A DNA stretch of 64,000 nt from CAZEPJ01 sp964514105 (lineage in GTDB: Bacteria > Desulfobacterota > Desulfocorpusculales > Desulfocorpusculum), in NCBI GenBank assembly GCA_964514105.1, contig CAZEPJ010000012.1:14786-78785 (forward strand), given 5' to 3'. Under the pieces are notes generated by a model. The model was not told where the DNA came from. It ran no database searches and saw nothing but the letters and a program-made list of their open reading frames with translations. Positions 1 through 8,522 of this stretch are shown here, piece after piece; within the stretch, counting starts at the first letter, position 1; every line of letters begins with the position of its first letter. The position numbers were made by a program, and so were the translations under genes.

Positions 1-868
1 GATCCCGCTCCGCGGACACCCGTACACGCTCGACCGGAGCGGGCTCATACAACTCCCCGGGCTCCAGATGGAACCCATATCTCTCCGGTTCCGACAGGAT
101 CACCTTGGCCACCGCGACCCTAAAGACGTAGCGCTCCGTTTCCGCCGGCAGCACCAGATCGAAGAAGGCAGACACCCCCTGACGCGACATCTCCTTCCGA
201 ACCCGATCCTCCCCCGCGTTGTACGCCGCCAGGGCGAGAAACCAATCGCCGAACAGGCCGTAAAGATGCTGCAGATATCCCAGGGCCGCCTCGGTGGACT
301 TGACGGGATCTTGTCGCTCGTCCACCCATTGGCTGATGCCCAGTTGGAATCGAGATCCCGTGGCGGCAATGAACTGCCACAGCCCCACCGCCCCGGCGTG
401 AGACTTGGCCTCGGGGCGCAGCGAGCTTTCCACGATGGCCACGAACTTCAAATCGGCGGGCAGCCCTCTGGTTCGCAGCTGCTCCTCGATCAACGGGAAG
501 TAGCGTCCTCCCCGCTTCATCCACAGGAGGACCTGGGGGACGTCATTGACCATGGTTAGGAACTCCCGGTCCATCCGCTCCCACAGATCTCGATTCTCCA
601 AGGGAAGAGGCTGACCGCACAGCTCCAGTGATCGCGGGAAACGATAATGCTCCATTCCCCTCAGGCGTTGGAGGCGCTCCAGCCTGACCATCACGTCCTG
701 CAGCGCGTCCTGAAGCTGTCGGATCTCCGGATGCCTCGCCTCCGCGGCCGGTCTAGGCGATTGGGCTTGGGCCCTCCCCCGGACCCCGTCTTCACCGGCG
801 AGCAAGACCAACATCAGGCCGAGCAGTCCCCAGCCAATCCGACGGACCCGCGTGCTTGGTCTCGGCAA
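1..868 (-). CDS. Lytic murein transglycosylase (SLT domain, MltD-like), 3'-truncated by the window edge
   Basis: Cleaves peptidoglycan glycan strands, in the periplasm or at the outer membrane. Reading the minus strand, the frame holds a soluble lytic transglycosylase core: the catalytic-Glu motif ESSLRPEAKS, then GAVGLWQF, the QDPVKSTEAALGYL segment and the LALAAYNAGE motif, all in the order of this family. The reading frame is open to base 1, so the C-terminus (where MltD proteins carry LysM repeats) is outside the window. The proposed start is a TTG followed by a basic stretch and a hydrophobic segment (GLLGLMLVLLAG) that looks like a signal peptide. No in-frame ATG precedes this segment, so the start is uncertain. 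The fold assignment is secure; the MltD sub-type is inferred. Confidence 0.82.
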   Translation of the reverse strand, partial: MPRPSTRVRRIGWGLLGLMLVLLAGEDGVRGRAQAQSPRPAAEARHPEIRQLQDALQDVMVRLERLQRLRGMEHYRFPRSLELCGQPLPLENRDLWERMDREFLTMVNDVPQVLLWMKRGGRYFPLIEEQLRTRGLPADLKFVAIVESSLRPEAKSHAGAVGLWQFIAATGSRFQLGISQWVDERQDPVKSTEAALGYLQHLYGLFGDWFLALAAYNAGEDRVRKEMSRQGVSAFFDLVLPAETERYVFRVAVAKVILSEPERYGFHLEPGELYEPAPVERVRVSAERD

Positions 869-1333
869 TCCCGCCCACTGTCCTGCCCCTTGACGGGAGC
901 CCTTTTCATGGACCCCTCTTGCTGCGGGTGACCGCCATTTGTCCCGGATCCCGCCGGGGCGGAGAGCGATCGGGCACCCATGGCCAGCGAGCAGGCAGTT
1001 GCCCTCGCCGCGCGATCGCCCGAGGCCTGCTGCCCAAGCGATCCGGCGTGCAGCGCGCGGGCGAACATCCCTCTCATGCGAGGGGCCATGGGTTGATCGC
1101 GAACGTGCCCGGCAAACGCAGGTCGGGCCGCTGCTCCAGGCCTGCCAACCGTGACTGATTGGGTACCTCTTCATCCTGTTTCTCATACCAGATTGCCTTC
1201 CGGAAAGCAACCGCCTGCCTGCCGCCAGAGGGGACTCCCAGGGCGTGAATGGATACCACCTTCTTGCCGGGGCGGGACCCCGCAGGGGTTCCCTCTCACG
1301 CTGCCTGCACCGTCGGTTCGTCGGGATGGGAGA
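869..1333. other. Intergenic stretch, no supported gene
   Basis: This stretch lies between the transglycosylase start and the DUF1178 stop, both minus strand. A 61-codon minus-strand frame (1074-1259) exists, but it has no recognisable domain and only moderate third-position GC. A short imperfect inverted repeat (GGGACCCC, GCA, GGGGTTCCC; about 1274-1293) lies downstream of the DUF1178 gene and could aid transcript termination, but it has no T-run. Nothing else is supported. Confidence 0.4.
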
Positions 1334-1780
1334 TCACTGAAGTTCGGGTTTGGTCGGTGGATCAGGCAGGGGGATCTTCAGAAACTCCACTCCTTCGTCA
1401 CGGAGGAGCTGCTCCTCGGACGCGGTAGTGGTCCCGCGAATGTTACGGCCAGCCTCCACACCGTAATGCATCCGAAGGGCCGTCCTGGCGAATTCGGTCC
1501 CTACATCCTCGAAACGGGCTTCCACCACGTCCCGCAACGCCCTGAGCCAGGCCAAAGCATCCCCGGGCGTCGCCCTGGGGCCGTCCTTTGCGACCTCCTG
1601 CGCCCCCTTGCTCCGCGCACGAACGATGCCGCCGGTGGATAGCCGCTGGGTGACTGCGCACGAACCACAGACAGGACACTCGACCAATCCTCTTTCCAAC
1701 TGCTCCCGGAAGGTCGCGTGATCCCGGAACCACCCATCAAAGGGGTGACCGCTCTCGCAGGCCAGCTCAAAAATGATCAT
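1334..1780 (-). CDS. DUF1178 family protein
   Basis: Conserved bacterial protein of unknown function, 148 residues, about the usual family length. The start is the ATG opening MIIFELACESGHPFDGWF, the family's typical N-terminus with CxxGHxFxGWF. A further CPVCG pair follows, suggesting a small zinc-ribbon-like metal site formed by four cysteines. The C-terminus carries the family-typical arginine-rich RNIRG segment followed by EEQLLRDEGVEFLKIPLP. An upstream in-frame start is possible but would add a non-conserved extension. It sits alone on the minus strand between mutT and the transglycosylase, so the context does not suggest a role. Confidence 0.88.
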   Translation of the reverse strand: MIIFELACESGHPFDGWFRDHATFREQLERGLVECPVCGSCAVTQRLSTGGIVRARSKGAQEVAKDGPRATPGDALAWLRALRDVVEARFEDVGTEFARTALRMHYGVEAGRNIRGTTTASEEQLLRDEGVEFLKIPLPDPPTKPELQ

Positions 1781-2010
1781 TGGATCTGTTCTGCTCCCCT
1801 CAGGTCTCCTGCTGGAACTTCCTAAAGACACCCCTGCGTTCCTGGGCCCGCATGGTCCCCCCCCCCTTTGGGAACAGATCGCTCGTCACCGGGAGGGTCA
1901 TCCGCTTCGGACAACACGGCCAGACCCACCGGCCAAACAGCTCGTCGCCCCTTCCATCAGATCGATGCGGGCAGCCAGGAGGGCATTTCCCCCAAACTTG
2001 CGCACACCCC

Positions 2011-2472
2011 TCAGGGTCCACCGTCTTGCACGCTGCAGGATACCCCGCATCGATCCATCAGCTTGCGGGCAATGGGGACGTCGGCCCCCGCCAGATCCAG
2101 CTCTTGAAGGCGCTTGGGGGGAACCCACCGGAAGTCGGCATGCTCTCGCAGGCGAATCTCCCCGGAGCGCCAGCGGCATCGATACGCCATGAGCAGAACA
2201 GCCCGACCAGCATATTCATGGTGGACAATGTGGAAGACCTCTTCGACCGCCACGTCGATCCCCAACTCCTCCAGCAGCTCCCTTCTGAGACATTGCTCCG
2301 GGCTCTCACCGGCTCTCAGTTTACCGCCCGGGAATTCCCATTTCAAAGACAGGGCGCCCTCGGCCGGTCTTTGAGCGACCAACACCCGGCCTTCCTCATC
2401 GAGCACCAGACCCGCCGTCACGGGGAGCACCGATATCCGTCTCCCCTTGCGGATCCCGCCACCGCGGGGCAT
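2011..2472 (-). CDS. mutT: 8-oxo-dGTP diphosphatase, Nudix hydrolase (MutT-like)
   Basis: Expected to hydrolyse oxidised nucleoside triphosphates such as 8-oxo-dGTP and so prevent A:T to C:G transversions. The 153-residue product has a full Nudix box, Gx5Ex7REUxEExGU, visible as GGKLRAGES followed by RRELLEELGID, preceded by the WEFPGG motif typical of MutT. The chosen start (ATG at 2472) lies two bases after the stop of the upstream MEMO gene, so the pair are probably co-transcribed. A longer in-frame version would overlap the neighbour by about 80 codons and is rejected. Substrate range within the MutT group cannot be fixed from sequence. Confidence 0.88.
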   Translation of the reverse strand: MPRGGGIRKGRRISVLPVTAGLVLDEEGRVLVAQRPAEGALSLKWEFPGGKLRAGESPEQCLRRELLEELGIDVAVEEVFHIVHHEYAGRAVLLMAYRCRWRSGEIRLREHADFRWVPPKRLQELDLAGADVPIARKLMDRCGVSCSVQDGGP

Positions 2473-2474
2473 CC

Positions 2475-3332
2475 TCACCTCCAGAACACCAGACCCACAT
2501 ACCCGACGAAGTCCTCCGACGGGACGATCTCCTGGCTGGTTCCATAAGCCACCTCTTGGCCCACTCGCGCTCCCAATTCCCTCATGCAGGCCAGGGCGGC
2601 GGCCGTCGCCCCGGGGCAACATGCGTTTCGGTGTCTCAACCCCTCCGGGACAATGGCATCGATGTCCAACCGCATCGCCAATCGGACCAGCCTTCGGTCG
2701 TTGACCTCCCTCACCCATCGGATTGCGTCCACCCCCCGCCCCCAGGGAGTGAATGCGTACCCGGGACCGTAATGGGTCAGGTCCGTCGATCCCACGACCC
2801 TCACCGACCTACCCACGTCCCGGGCGACCTGGGCACATCTGACGCCCATGCGGACGCCTTCCTTCGTGGCCGCCGGGCTCACCGGCAGCACCCGCGCCCC
2901 GGGAAAAACGTGCCGGATGAAAGGAAGGTGCACCTCCAAGGTATTGTCCGGTTTGGCCCCCGCAGCGGGTTGGAGCTCGGGCTGGAACTCATCCGCCAGG
3001 GTTCGGGCCAGTTCCCCATCCACCTCCACGGGACCCAGCGGGGTCTCCCATGCCCCCTCGGCCATGAGCTCGTGGCGGCTTCTCGGCCCCAGATGGCCTC
3101 CGAAGAGGATCACCGTATCCGGACGGGGAGCAACGCTCAGAAGTGCGAAGACCGCCCCCGCGATGCGACCCGAATAGCGCCATCCGGCGTGAGGGACGAT
3201 ACCACCTACGGGCTCGGCCCCCATCTGGGAGGGCGCGGGAGCCCCGGCCATCAGAGAAGCGATCCTCGTCTTGCAGGCCTCCTCGCCCCCCGGATACCAC
3301 GACCCAGCGAAATACGCCTCCCGGAGCCCCAT
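2475..3332 (-). CDS. amrB: MEMO family protein (AmmeMemoRadiSam system protein B)
   Basis: Homologue of the MEMO1/AmmeMemoRadiSam B family, related in fold to class III extradiol dioxygenases and to metal-binding redox proteins. The 285-residue product begins with the typical REAYFAGSWYPG motif. It has the PHAGWRYSG segment with a putative metal-ligand histidine, then NTLEVHLPF and STDLTHYGP, all conserved in the family. The biochemical role in bacteria is not settled. The partner genes (AmmeMemoRadiSam A and the radical SAM enzyme) are not adjacent here. Instead mutT follows after two bases, suggesting co-transcription. Confidence 0.87.
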   Translation of the reverse strand: MGLREAYFAGSWYPGGEEACKTRIASLMAGAPAPSQMGAEPVGGIVPHAGWRYSGRIAGAVFALLSVAPRPDTVILFGGHLGPRSRHELMAEGAWETPLGPVEVDGELARTLADEFQPELQPAAGAKPDNTLEVHLPFIRHVFPGARVLPVSPAATKEGVRMGVRCAQVARDVGRSVRVVGSTDLTHYGPGYAFTPWGRGVDAIRWVREVNDRRLVRLAMRLDIDAIVPEGLRHRNACCPGATAAALACMRELGARVGQEVAYGTSQEIVPSEDFVGYVGLVFWR

Positions 3333-3434
3333 TCCTCCCCCGGGGATCGCGCCTTTCTGCCGGATGGCAGCCGCACTGCGATCCTCGCGAGCCAGTATAG
3401 CTTCCGCGCTTCAAAGAACGCAACTCACCCCGAT

Positions 3435-4223
3435 CTATGACTGTGGGCAATGGCGCGGCAAGGCGTCCTTGACCGCCCGAAGCAGGGCGTTCAGGACTGA
3501 ACCGGCGGCCCCGCGCACGACCATATCGGCCAGCCCGTCGAGGGCCGTCGGATCTCGATTGACGATGGCCAGCCGGGCCCCTGCCTGTTTGGCCGCCACG
3601 GGAAGCGACGCGGCCGGCTGGACCACCAAGGACGAGCCGACCACCAGAAACAGATCGCATGCCTCCGCGCATCGAAATGCCTCGCCGGTCTCCCGTGCGG
3701 GCATGGACTGCCCGAAGGAGATGGTGGCCGGTTTGAGGAGTCCGCCGCATCCGTCGCACCTGGGGACGGCAATACCCTGGGCGATACGCTCCTGGATCTC
3801 CAAACGATCATACCGTCTCCCACAGGACAGGCATGATACCTGAAGGGCCGTCCCGTGAAGCTCGATGACCCGATCTTCACGGCTTCCCGCCTTCTGGTGC
3901 AGTCCATCAACGTTCTGCGTCACCACCCAGCCGACCCGCCCCAATCTGGCCAGTTCGGCGATGCTGCGGTGGCCATCATTGGGCTCCGCCTGGGCCAGAA
4001 TCCGGTAAAAGGCGCTGCTCATCTCCCAATAACGCCTTCGAGCCTCCTCATGGGCGAGAAACCGCTGGAAGCTGAACTCCTCCGGATCGAATCGCTCCCA
4101 GAATCCACCGGGGCTTCGGAAATCCGGTATTCCGCTTTCGGTGCTCACCCCGGCACCGGTGAACACCACCGCACCGCTGGACTCGCACAACCATATGGCC
4201 AGACGTTCGATGGATTCCCTCAT
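3435..4223 (-). CDS. cobB: NAD-dependent protein deacylase, sirtuin (Sir2/CobB)
   Basis: Removes acyl groups from lysines using NAD+, giving nicotinamide and O-acyl-ADP-ribose; cytoplasmic. The 262-residue product shows the sirtuin core in order: GAGVSTESGIPDFRS (NAD-binding loop), TQNVDGLH, the catalytic His in ELHGT, a four-cysteine zinc site (CLSCG and CDGCG), and VVGSSLVVQPAASLP. The ATG at 4223 is preferred because GGAGAGAGAGG lies a few bases upstream, while upstream in-frame starts give a Gly/Pro-rich, unconserved extension. It is about 100 bases upstream of the MEMO gene on the same strand. Deacetylase versus longer-chain deacylase specificity is not resolved. Confidence 0.92.
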   Translation of the reverse strand: MRESIERLAIWLCESSGAVVFTGAGVSTESGIPDFRSPGGFWERFDPEEFSFQRFLAHEEARRRYWEMSSAFYRILAQAEPNDGHRSIAELARLGRVGWVVTQNVDGLHQKAGSREDRVIELHGTALQVSCLSCGRRYDRLEIQERIAQGIAVPRCDGCGGLLKPATISFGQSMPARETGEAFRCAEACDLFLVVGSSLVVQPAASLPVAAKQAGARLAIVNRDPTALDGLADMVVRGAAGSVLNALLRAVKDALPRHCPQS

Positions 4224-4377
4224 GACAACCTCTCTCTCCTCCATGTCTTCTTCATGCCCACCAAGGCTGGCGGGTCCCCCCCCCGGGCCCCCATCCTCCT
4301 CACTCCAAGGCCCCATGTCTCCCCAGGCCTATTCCCGACCCGGGGGCATGGGGCCGCCAGACGGCTCCGTGCGGGGC

Positions 4378-4406
4378 TTGACCCTTGTGCGGAAAAGGGC
4401 CACTAT
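4378..4406 (+). promoter_or_regulatory. Candidate sigma-70 promoter for the aminopropyltransferase gene
   Basis: TTGACC and CACTAT separated by 17 bases, about 80 bases before the ATG at 4483. The -35 box is good and the -10 box is weak. Confidence 0.35.
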
Positions 4407-4482
4407 GGTGCCGTCTCCCTCGGCGGGCGAAGGCCTTGATGGCCACGAGGCGTTGCCCGCCTCAAGGCGTGGAGGGGCCGAG

Positions 4483-5451
4483 ATGCCGGCTGGGCGTTTC
4501 CCACATCGGGTGCTTCCTGCGGGGGAAGCGTTAGATGCCATCGAAGGGTTCCTCTCCCGGGGTCCACGCCACTGGTTCATCGACGTGGAGTCGCCCACGC
4601 GCCTTCTTCTCTCCGGTGCAGTTGAGGTCGTCGTCTCCATTCAAACCCCGTATCAGCATCTGGACATCCTGCGCGCAGAGGGCTACGGCCTCTGCCTGGT
4701 GCTGGACGGCCGGATGCAACTGGCCGAGAGCGACGAGTTCATCTATCACGAGCTCCTGATCCACCCTGCCTGCGTCCTCCACGGGGCGCCCCGCAGGGCC
4801 CTGGTCATCGGAGGGGGCGACGGTTGCGCCGCCCGAGAGCTGATCCGATACCCCTGTCTGGAAAGGGTGGTCGTGGTGGACATCGATCAGGAGATCCTCA
4901 GTTCCTTCCGGGATCGTTTCTGCAGCTTGAACAGAGGCGCCCTCCGGGATCCCAGGGTCCAGTTGGTCTGCGCGGACGCATGGGCGTTTCTCCAGGAAGA
5001 CACGCGACCGTACGACCTGATCATCTCCGACCTGACCGAACCGTACGACGCCCAGGCGCGCCAAGGCAGTCTGTCCTCTCACCTCTATTCCTCTCGATTC
5101 TACTCCTTGATCGCGGATCGGCTGGCACCGGGAGGCATCTTCGTATGCCAGACAGGTGGGGTGTTGTTCCAGCCTCACCACGACCGATTTCACCTTGAGA
5201 TCCTGGCGGGGCTTCAGGGCCATTTCCCCAACATCCGGACCTGTTACGAATACATCCCTTCATTCGCAGAGCTGTGGGGCGTCACCCTCTCCAGCCGGCG
5301 CGATCTGCAGATCGCCCCCGAGCAAGTGGACGACAGACTGGCCAAAGCCCAGATAAGCGGCTTGCGGTACTACGATGGGATGAGTCATCAGCGGGCGTTC
5401 ACGGCGCCCCGGGAACTGCGCCTGCACGGGTCTTGTCTCCCCGGGATCTGA
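4483..5451 (+). CDS. speE: Spermidine synthase-like polyamine aminopropyltransferase
   Basis: Transfers an aminopropyl group from decarboxylated SAM to a diamine such as putrescine. The 322-residue product carries the family order: the LVLDGRMQLAESDEFIYHE segment (substrate gate), the nucleotide-binding VIGGGDGCAARE loop, VVVVDID, CADAWAFL and IISDLTEPYD with the acidic catalytic residues. The usual GGGDGG loop is GGGDGC here. The ATG at 4483 is preceded by GGAGGGG. A longer frame reaches back to 4141 but overlaps the sirtuin gene and is not conserved. No decarboxylase partner is adjacent. Other aminopropyl acceptors (agmatine, cadaverine) cannot be excluded. Confidence 0.85.
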   Translation: MPAGRFPHRVLPAGEALDAIEGFLSRGPRHWFIDVESPTRLLLSGAVEVVVSIQTPYQHLDILRAEGYGLCLVLDGRMQLAESDEFIYHELLIHPACVLHGAPRRALVIGGGDGCAARELIRYPCLERVVVVDIDQEILSSFRDRFCSLNRGALRDPRVQLVCADAWAFLQEDTRPYDLIISDLTEPYDAQARQGSLSSHLYSSRFYSLIADRLAPGGIFVCQTGGVLFQPHHDRFHLEILAGLQGHFPNIRTCYEYIPSFAELWGVTLSSRRDLQIAPEQVDDRLAKAQISGLRYYDGMSHQRAFTAPRELRLHGSCLPGI

Positions 5452-5548
5452 ATGAGAAAAGGCGGCCCCGCACCGCCGCCCTGCCCCCCCCGTCATCCCC
5501 AACGCCCCGGGCCCAGAGCGCATGCGTAGGACCCGGGGAGAGGCTCCC

Positions 5549-7564
5549 TCACTCGATTTCCCGCTCGCCCTTTTGCTTGGCCTTGCCCTTGCGTTGCGTC
5601 TCTCCCTGCGGATCCCTTTCTCTGTGCCGGCGCTCCCGAGGGGTCCGCTCCAGCTGCTGTCCCCCCTTGGCCCCCGACTGCTCCAGCCGCTCACGCCGCT
5701 GCGCCTTCCCCTTGTTTTCCTGCTCCACCGCGCGGCCGGACTTTCCGGGCTTATCCGCCCGCTCCAACTTGCCGGGTTTGTCCGCGCCACCGTCTCTGGG
5801 GGGTTTGTCCGTCCCCTCCAGCTTGCCGGGCTTTCGCGATTTCTCCAGCTTGCCGGGCTTGGAGGTCTGCTGATCGAGCCCGGGAGGCCGATCGCTCTCC
5901 CACCCTTCCTTCCTGCCTTTTTCCCACCCCGAGGGTCTCTCCCGGGGCCCCTTCTTCCTATCCAGGGCCTTGCCAGGGCCCTTTTCCGCTTCCACGGCGA
6001 CCAGCTTGGGCTTCTCCGCTTTGGCTTTCGGTTTTCCCTCCCGGAACTGAGCCTGAGGTCTACCCGCCTCCGACGCGCTGACCATCTTGTTCGTCAGCTT
6101 GGGTTCCTTGACCTTCCTGCCCTCGACCAGCCGCCCGGCCTGGGCCTTCTGTACGTCGGCAGCCAGGGCCGAGGCGGTCACGCCCTTGGTCTTCCCCTGG
6201 CGTTCCTTGATCTGTGCGGTCACGCTCTGATGCGGCCTCACCGCCACATCCCGATCCACGAAGCGAGAGCGGTTCTTCACATCCGCGTTGCGCAGCACGG
6301 TCTTGTCCACCACCCTCGCCCCCGAGTAGTTGTTGACAATCATGGTCTTGTTCACGTTCTTCACCATCACGCCACGGTACCCGTGGTGATGGTGGTGGCC
6401 ACCGTAGAAATGGCGATGACCCACCACCACGGCATGGTCCAGATAAGCCAGTGTGCCGATGGTCACCGCTGCCACCGCGGCCGCGGTCACCAGCGTCACG
6501 CCAGGTCCCCAGGTGTAGTGTGCGTAGTAAGGCTCATGGGGCGCCAGCGGCACCCACCCGATGGTGTCGGCCGAATAGACCCAGGAGACCCTGCCCGGGT
6601 ACCAATACGGCACGAACGGCGCCGCGCCCACCTGGACGCTCGCCACCGGGGGCATCCAATACCACCCCCCTCCCACCATGACCCAGTTGCCGTAATGGTG
6701 CGTGACGTATCCGAAGGGCTCGTACGGCACCCACACGTGGTCCCCGCGCCAATACGTCCATCGCCCCACCGAGAAGGGAGTCCAGCCCACAGTGACCGTG
6801 GGGCGCCACATCTGATGGTAACTCCCCTCGTAGTACACCCGCTCCCAGCGGCCGTTTTCCTCCAACACCGGGGCATCATCCCGGAGGGGCTCCGGCAGAT
6901 ACTGGGCGGCCCTGGCCTGCGGCCTGCCCCTGATCTCCCCATCTCGCGTGGCGTTCCACCGCTCCCAGTCCGCATCCACCGTCCCATCTCCCGAACCGAC
7001 CCCCTCCTTGTCCGCAACGAGCGACGAGCCAGGCGGCACCTCGTACTTGGACTCGAAACCGTCGCGGGTGTGCATGAACTGGCACCGCCCGCCGAGGGAG
7101 ATCATCTCGGCCGATTCGTCCCCCACATAGACATCGGCCCGCGCCCCCGGCGGCACCACCAAATACCCCACCGGTGTCGAAGCCCGCATGTAGGTGTCGC
7201 GGCTGCGGTTGTGAAGACGGACTTGACCGGACTCCACGTACAGGTCGGTGACGTCCCGGGCCAGGTTGGACACCTCCACCTGCGTGGCCCCACCCAGGCG
7301 AACCATGGTGCCGTTGGGGAAGCCAAATTCGGCCTTTCCCCCTTCATCCGAGTAGAAGACGTCCTTGCTGGCCAAGGGCGTATCCTTGGCGCTCGCCACC
7401 CAGTCTTCGTCCTCTGGAACGTAGCGAAGCACATCCCCGTCTACGTACGCCACTCGCCCTACCAAGATGGGCGCTTCCCCAGCAGCCAAGGGCGACACTC
7501 CCCCCATGGCCATCGCCCCGACCAGCGTCGCCGAGGCCAACGCTCGAGTCATCCTGATTCCCAT
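5549..7564 (-). CDS. Exported FecR/DUF6600-type protein with lysine-rich repeat tail
   Basis: A 671-residue secreted protein. The N-terminus is a signal peptide (MGIRMTRALASATLVGAMAMGG... ending near LAAGEA). Residues about 30-180 form a FecR-like beta domain: VGRVAYVDGDV, an LYVESGQVRLHN strand, and PPGARADVYVGDES. The middle has tryptophan/tyrosine-rich stretches (VGWTPFSVGRWTYW, GGGWYWMPP) typical of DUF6600 proteins, followed by a hydrophobic alanine/valine segment and a His-rich GGHHHHHGYRG patch. The last 200 residues are Lys/Glu/Gly-rich with KPGKLE repeats. The ATG at 7564 has AGGAGCGG upstream. Function is unknown; a cell-surface or envelope-associated structural role is an inference. 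It is divergent from the Hsp20 pair. Confidence 0.75.
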   Translation of the reverse strand: MGIRMTRALASATLVGAMAMGGVSPLAAGEAPILVGRVAYVDGDVLRYVPEDEDWVASAKDTPLASKDVFYSDEGGKAEFGFPNGTMVRLGGATQVEVSNLARDVTDLYVESGQVRLHNRSRDTYMRASTPVGYLVVPPGARADVYVGDESAEMISLGGRCQFMHTRDGFESKYEVPPGSSLVADKEGVGSGDGTVDADWERWNATRDGEIRGRPQARAAQYLPEPLRDDAPVLEENGRWERVYYEGSYHQMWRPTVTVGWTPFSVGRWTYWRGDHVWVPYEPFGYVTHHYGNWVMVGGGWYWMPPVASVQVGAAPFVPYWYPGRVSWVYSADTIGWVPLAPHEPYYAHYTWGPGVTLVTAAAVAAVTIGTLAYLDHAVVVGHRHFYGGHHHHHGYRGVMVKNVNKTMIVNNYSGARVVDKTVLRNADVKNRSRFVDRDVAVRPHQSVTAQIKERQGKTKGVTASALAADVQKAQAGRLVEGRKVKEPKLTNKMVSASEAGRPQAQFREGKPKAKAEKPKLVAVEAEKGPGKALDRKKGPRERPSGWEKGRKEGWESDRPPGLDQQTSKPGKLEKSRKPGKLEGTDKPPRDGGADKPGKLERADKPGKSGRAVEQENKGKAQRRERLEQSGAKGGQQLERTPRERRHRERDPQGETQRKGKAKQKGEREIE
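5735..5863 (-). repeat. KPGKLE-type hexapeptide repeats inside the FecR/DUF6600 gene
   Basis: The codons for SKPGKLE, KPGKLE, KPGKLE and KPGKSG are separated by short charged spacers. At the DNA level the plus strand repeats cagcttgccgggctt with small variations. The repeats keep the reading frame, so they could vary in copy number between strains. Confidence 0.7.
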
Positions 7565-7949
7565 CGTTCGCCGCTCCTTTCGTGGCGCGCACCCACGCCT
7601 GCGCTGGAGGATACTTCCCCCTCGACCGGCGTTCGGGCCCTGGCGTCGGGGCCAGGATCGCTTCAAGTGCCCCTTTCCGGTCCCCGAGCCCCTGAAACCC
7701 CTTTCCGCCCTCGCCCGCCGGACGGATTATACGTCTTCTGTCCCCGATGCAAAAGCTATTTGTCTCTGATGGTGCCCTCCTTGCCCCCCGCCGGGTTCTT
7801 GTTGGTACAGACCGCCCGCGAACGCCCAAGGTTTACCCAAAAAGCGCATGGAAGACGCCTCCCGTGGCTTTCTCGTCGACCGCCCCGGCCATCGCCCCCA
7901 CGGCCATCCTGCATCGGCGACCCCGACCCGCCGAGCGCAGACCCCTCAG
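7565..7949. other. Divergent intergenic region between the FecR/DUF6600 gene and hsp20
   Basis: Contains a candidate minus-strand promoter (7726-7754). A plus-strand open frame runs through this stretch and back across the whole FecR/DUF6600 gene, but it is an antisense artefact of high GC. No other gene is seen. Confidence 0.5.
7726..7754 (-). promoter_or_regulatory. Candidate sigma-70 promoter for the FecR/DUF6600 gene
   Basis: On the minus strand a perfect TATAAT -10 box (plus-strand ATTATA, 7726-7731) is preceded by TTTTGC with a 17-base spacer. The -35 box is weak. Confidence 0.45.
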
Positions 7950-7977
7950 TTGACAGGCCCCTCCTCGATGATTACAT
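7950..7977 (+). promoter_or_regulatory. Candidate sigma-70 promoter for the hsp20 pair
   Basis: A perfect TTGACA (7950-7955), 16 bases, then TTACAT (7972-7977), about 58 bases before the first hsp20 ATG. No CIRCE element or sigma-32 consensus was seen. Confidence 0.5.
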
Positions 7978-8035
7978 GTATCGTGCATGCAAGGAAGCCC
8001 GTCGACGGAACATCGAAGCCCAAGGAGGTAACGCC

Positions 8036-8491
8036 ATGGCCATCGTTCGATTTCACGGCCCACTGGGTGGTGCTCTCTCAAACATCGACCGTATCAGAAA
8101 CGAGATTGATCGCGTCTTCAGCAATGTGATGGAAGGACAAATGCCCCGAGAATCGACCGGGGTATTCCCTTCCGTCAATGTGTATGAACATCCGGAGGCG
8201 TACCTTGTCACCGCCGAGTTGCCCAGTGTCCGGTGTGAGGACGTGGAGATAACGGTCACGGAGGATGCCATCACCCTCAAGGGGGCGCGCAAGGGCGATG
8301 ATGGGGGCAAGAACGCGGCCTACCACCGCAGGGAGCGCTCATCGGGATACTTCAGCAGGGTCCTGGCCCTCCCGGAGAAGATCAATCCGGACGGGGTGGA
8401 CGCGACCTCACAGTTCGGAGTGCTTCGGATCAGGCTTCCCAAGGCAGAACATGTCAAACCCAGGCAGATCAAGGTTCGGTCGGCCGGTTGA
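8036..8491 (+). CDS. Hsp20/alpha-crystallin family small heat-shock protein (first of a tandem pair)
   Basis: ATP-independent cytoplasmic chaperone that holds unfolding proteins. The 151-residue product has the N-terminal amphipathic arm (RIRNEIDRVFSNV), then the alpha-crystallin domain: FPSVNVYEHPEAYLVTAELP, VRCEDVEITVTEDAITLKG, the RRERSSGYFSRVLALPE strand and the GVLRIRLPKAE tail. The C-terminal region ends in KPRQIKV, replacing the usual IxI/V anchoring motif. The start is fixed by an excellent AAGGAGGT eight bases upstream. A longer frame extends far upstream but has no such support. It is followed after 31 bases by a second Hsp20 gene. Confidence 0.9.
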   Translation: MAIVRFHGPLGGALSNIDRIRNEIDRVFSNVMEGQMPRESTGVFPSVNVYEHPEAYLVTAELPSVRCEDVEITVTEDAITLKGARKGDDGGKNAAYHRRERSSGYFSRVLALPEKINPDGVDATSQFGVLRIRLPKAEHVKPRQIKVRSAG

Positions 8492-8522
8492 AACGAGCGA
8501 ATCATGGGAGGAGGTGGATGCA

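Noticed and set aside
1074..1259. A 61-codon minus-strand frame upstream of the transglycosylase
   Set aside because: No recognisable domain, moderate codon bias only, and no clear ribosome site. Not enough support.
5522..8491. A 989-codon plus-strand open frame across the FecR/DUF6600 gene into hsp20
   Set aside because: Only the last 152 codons, from the ATG at 8036 with a strong ribosome site, encode an Hsp20. The rest is antisense to a convincing gene and is an effect of high GC.
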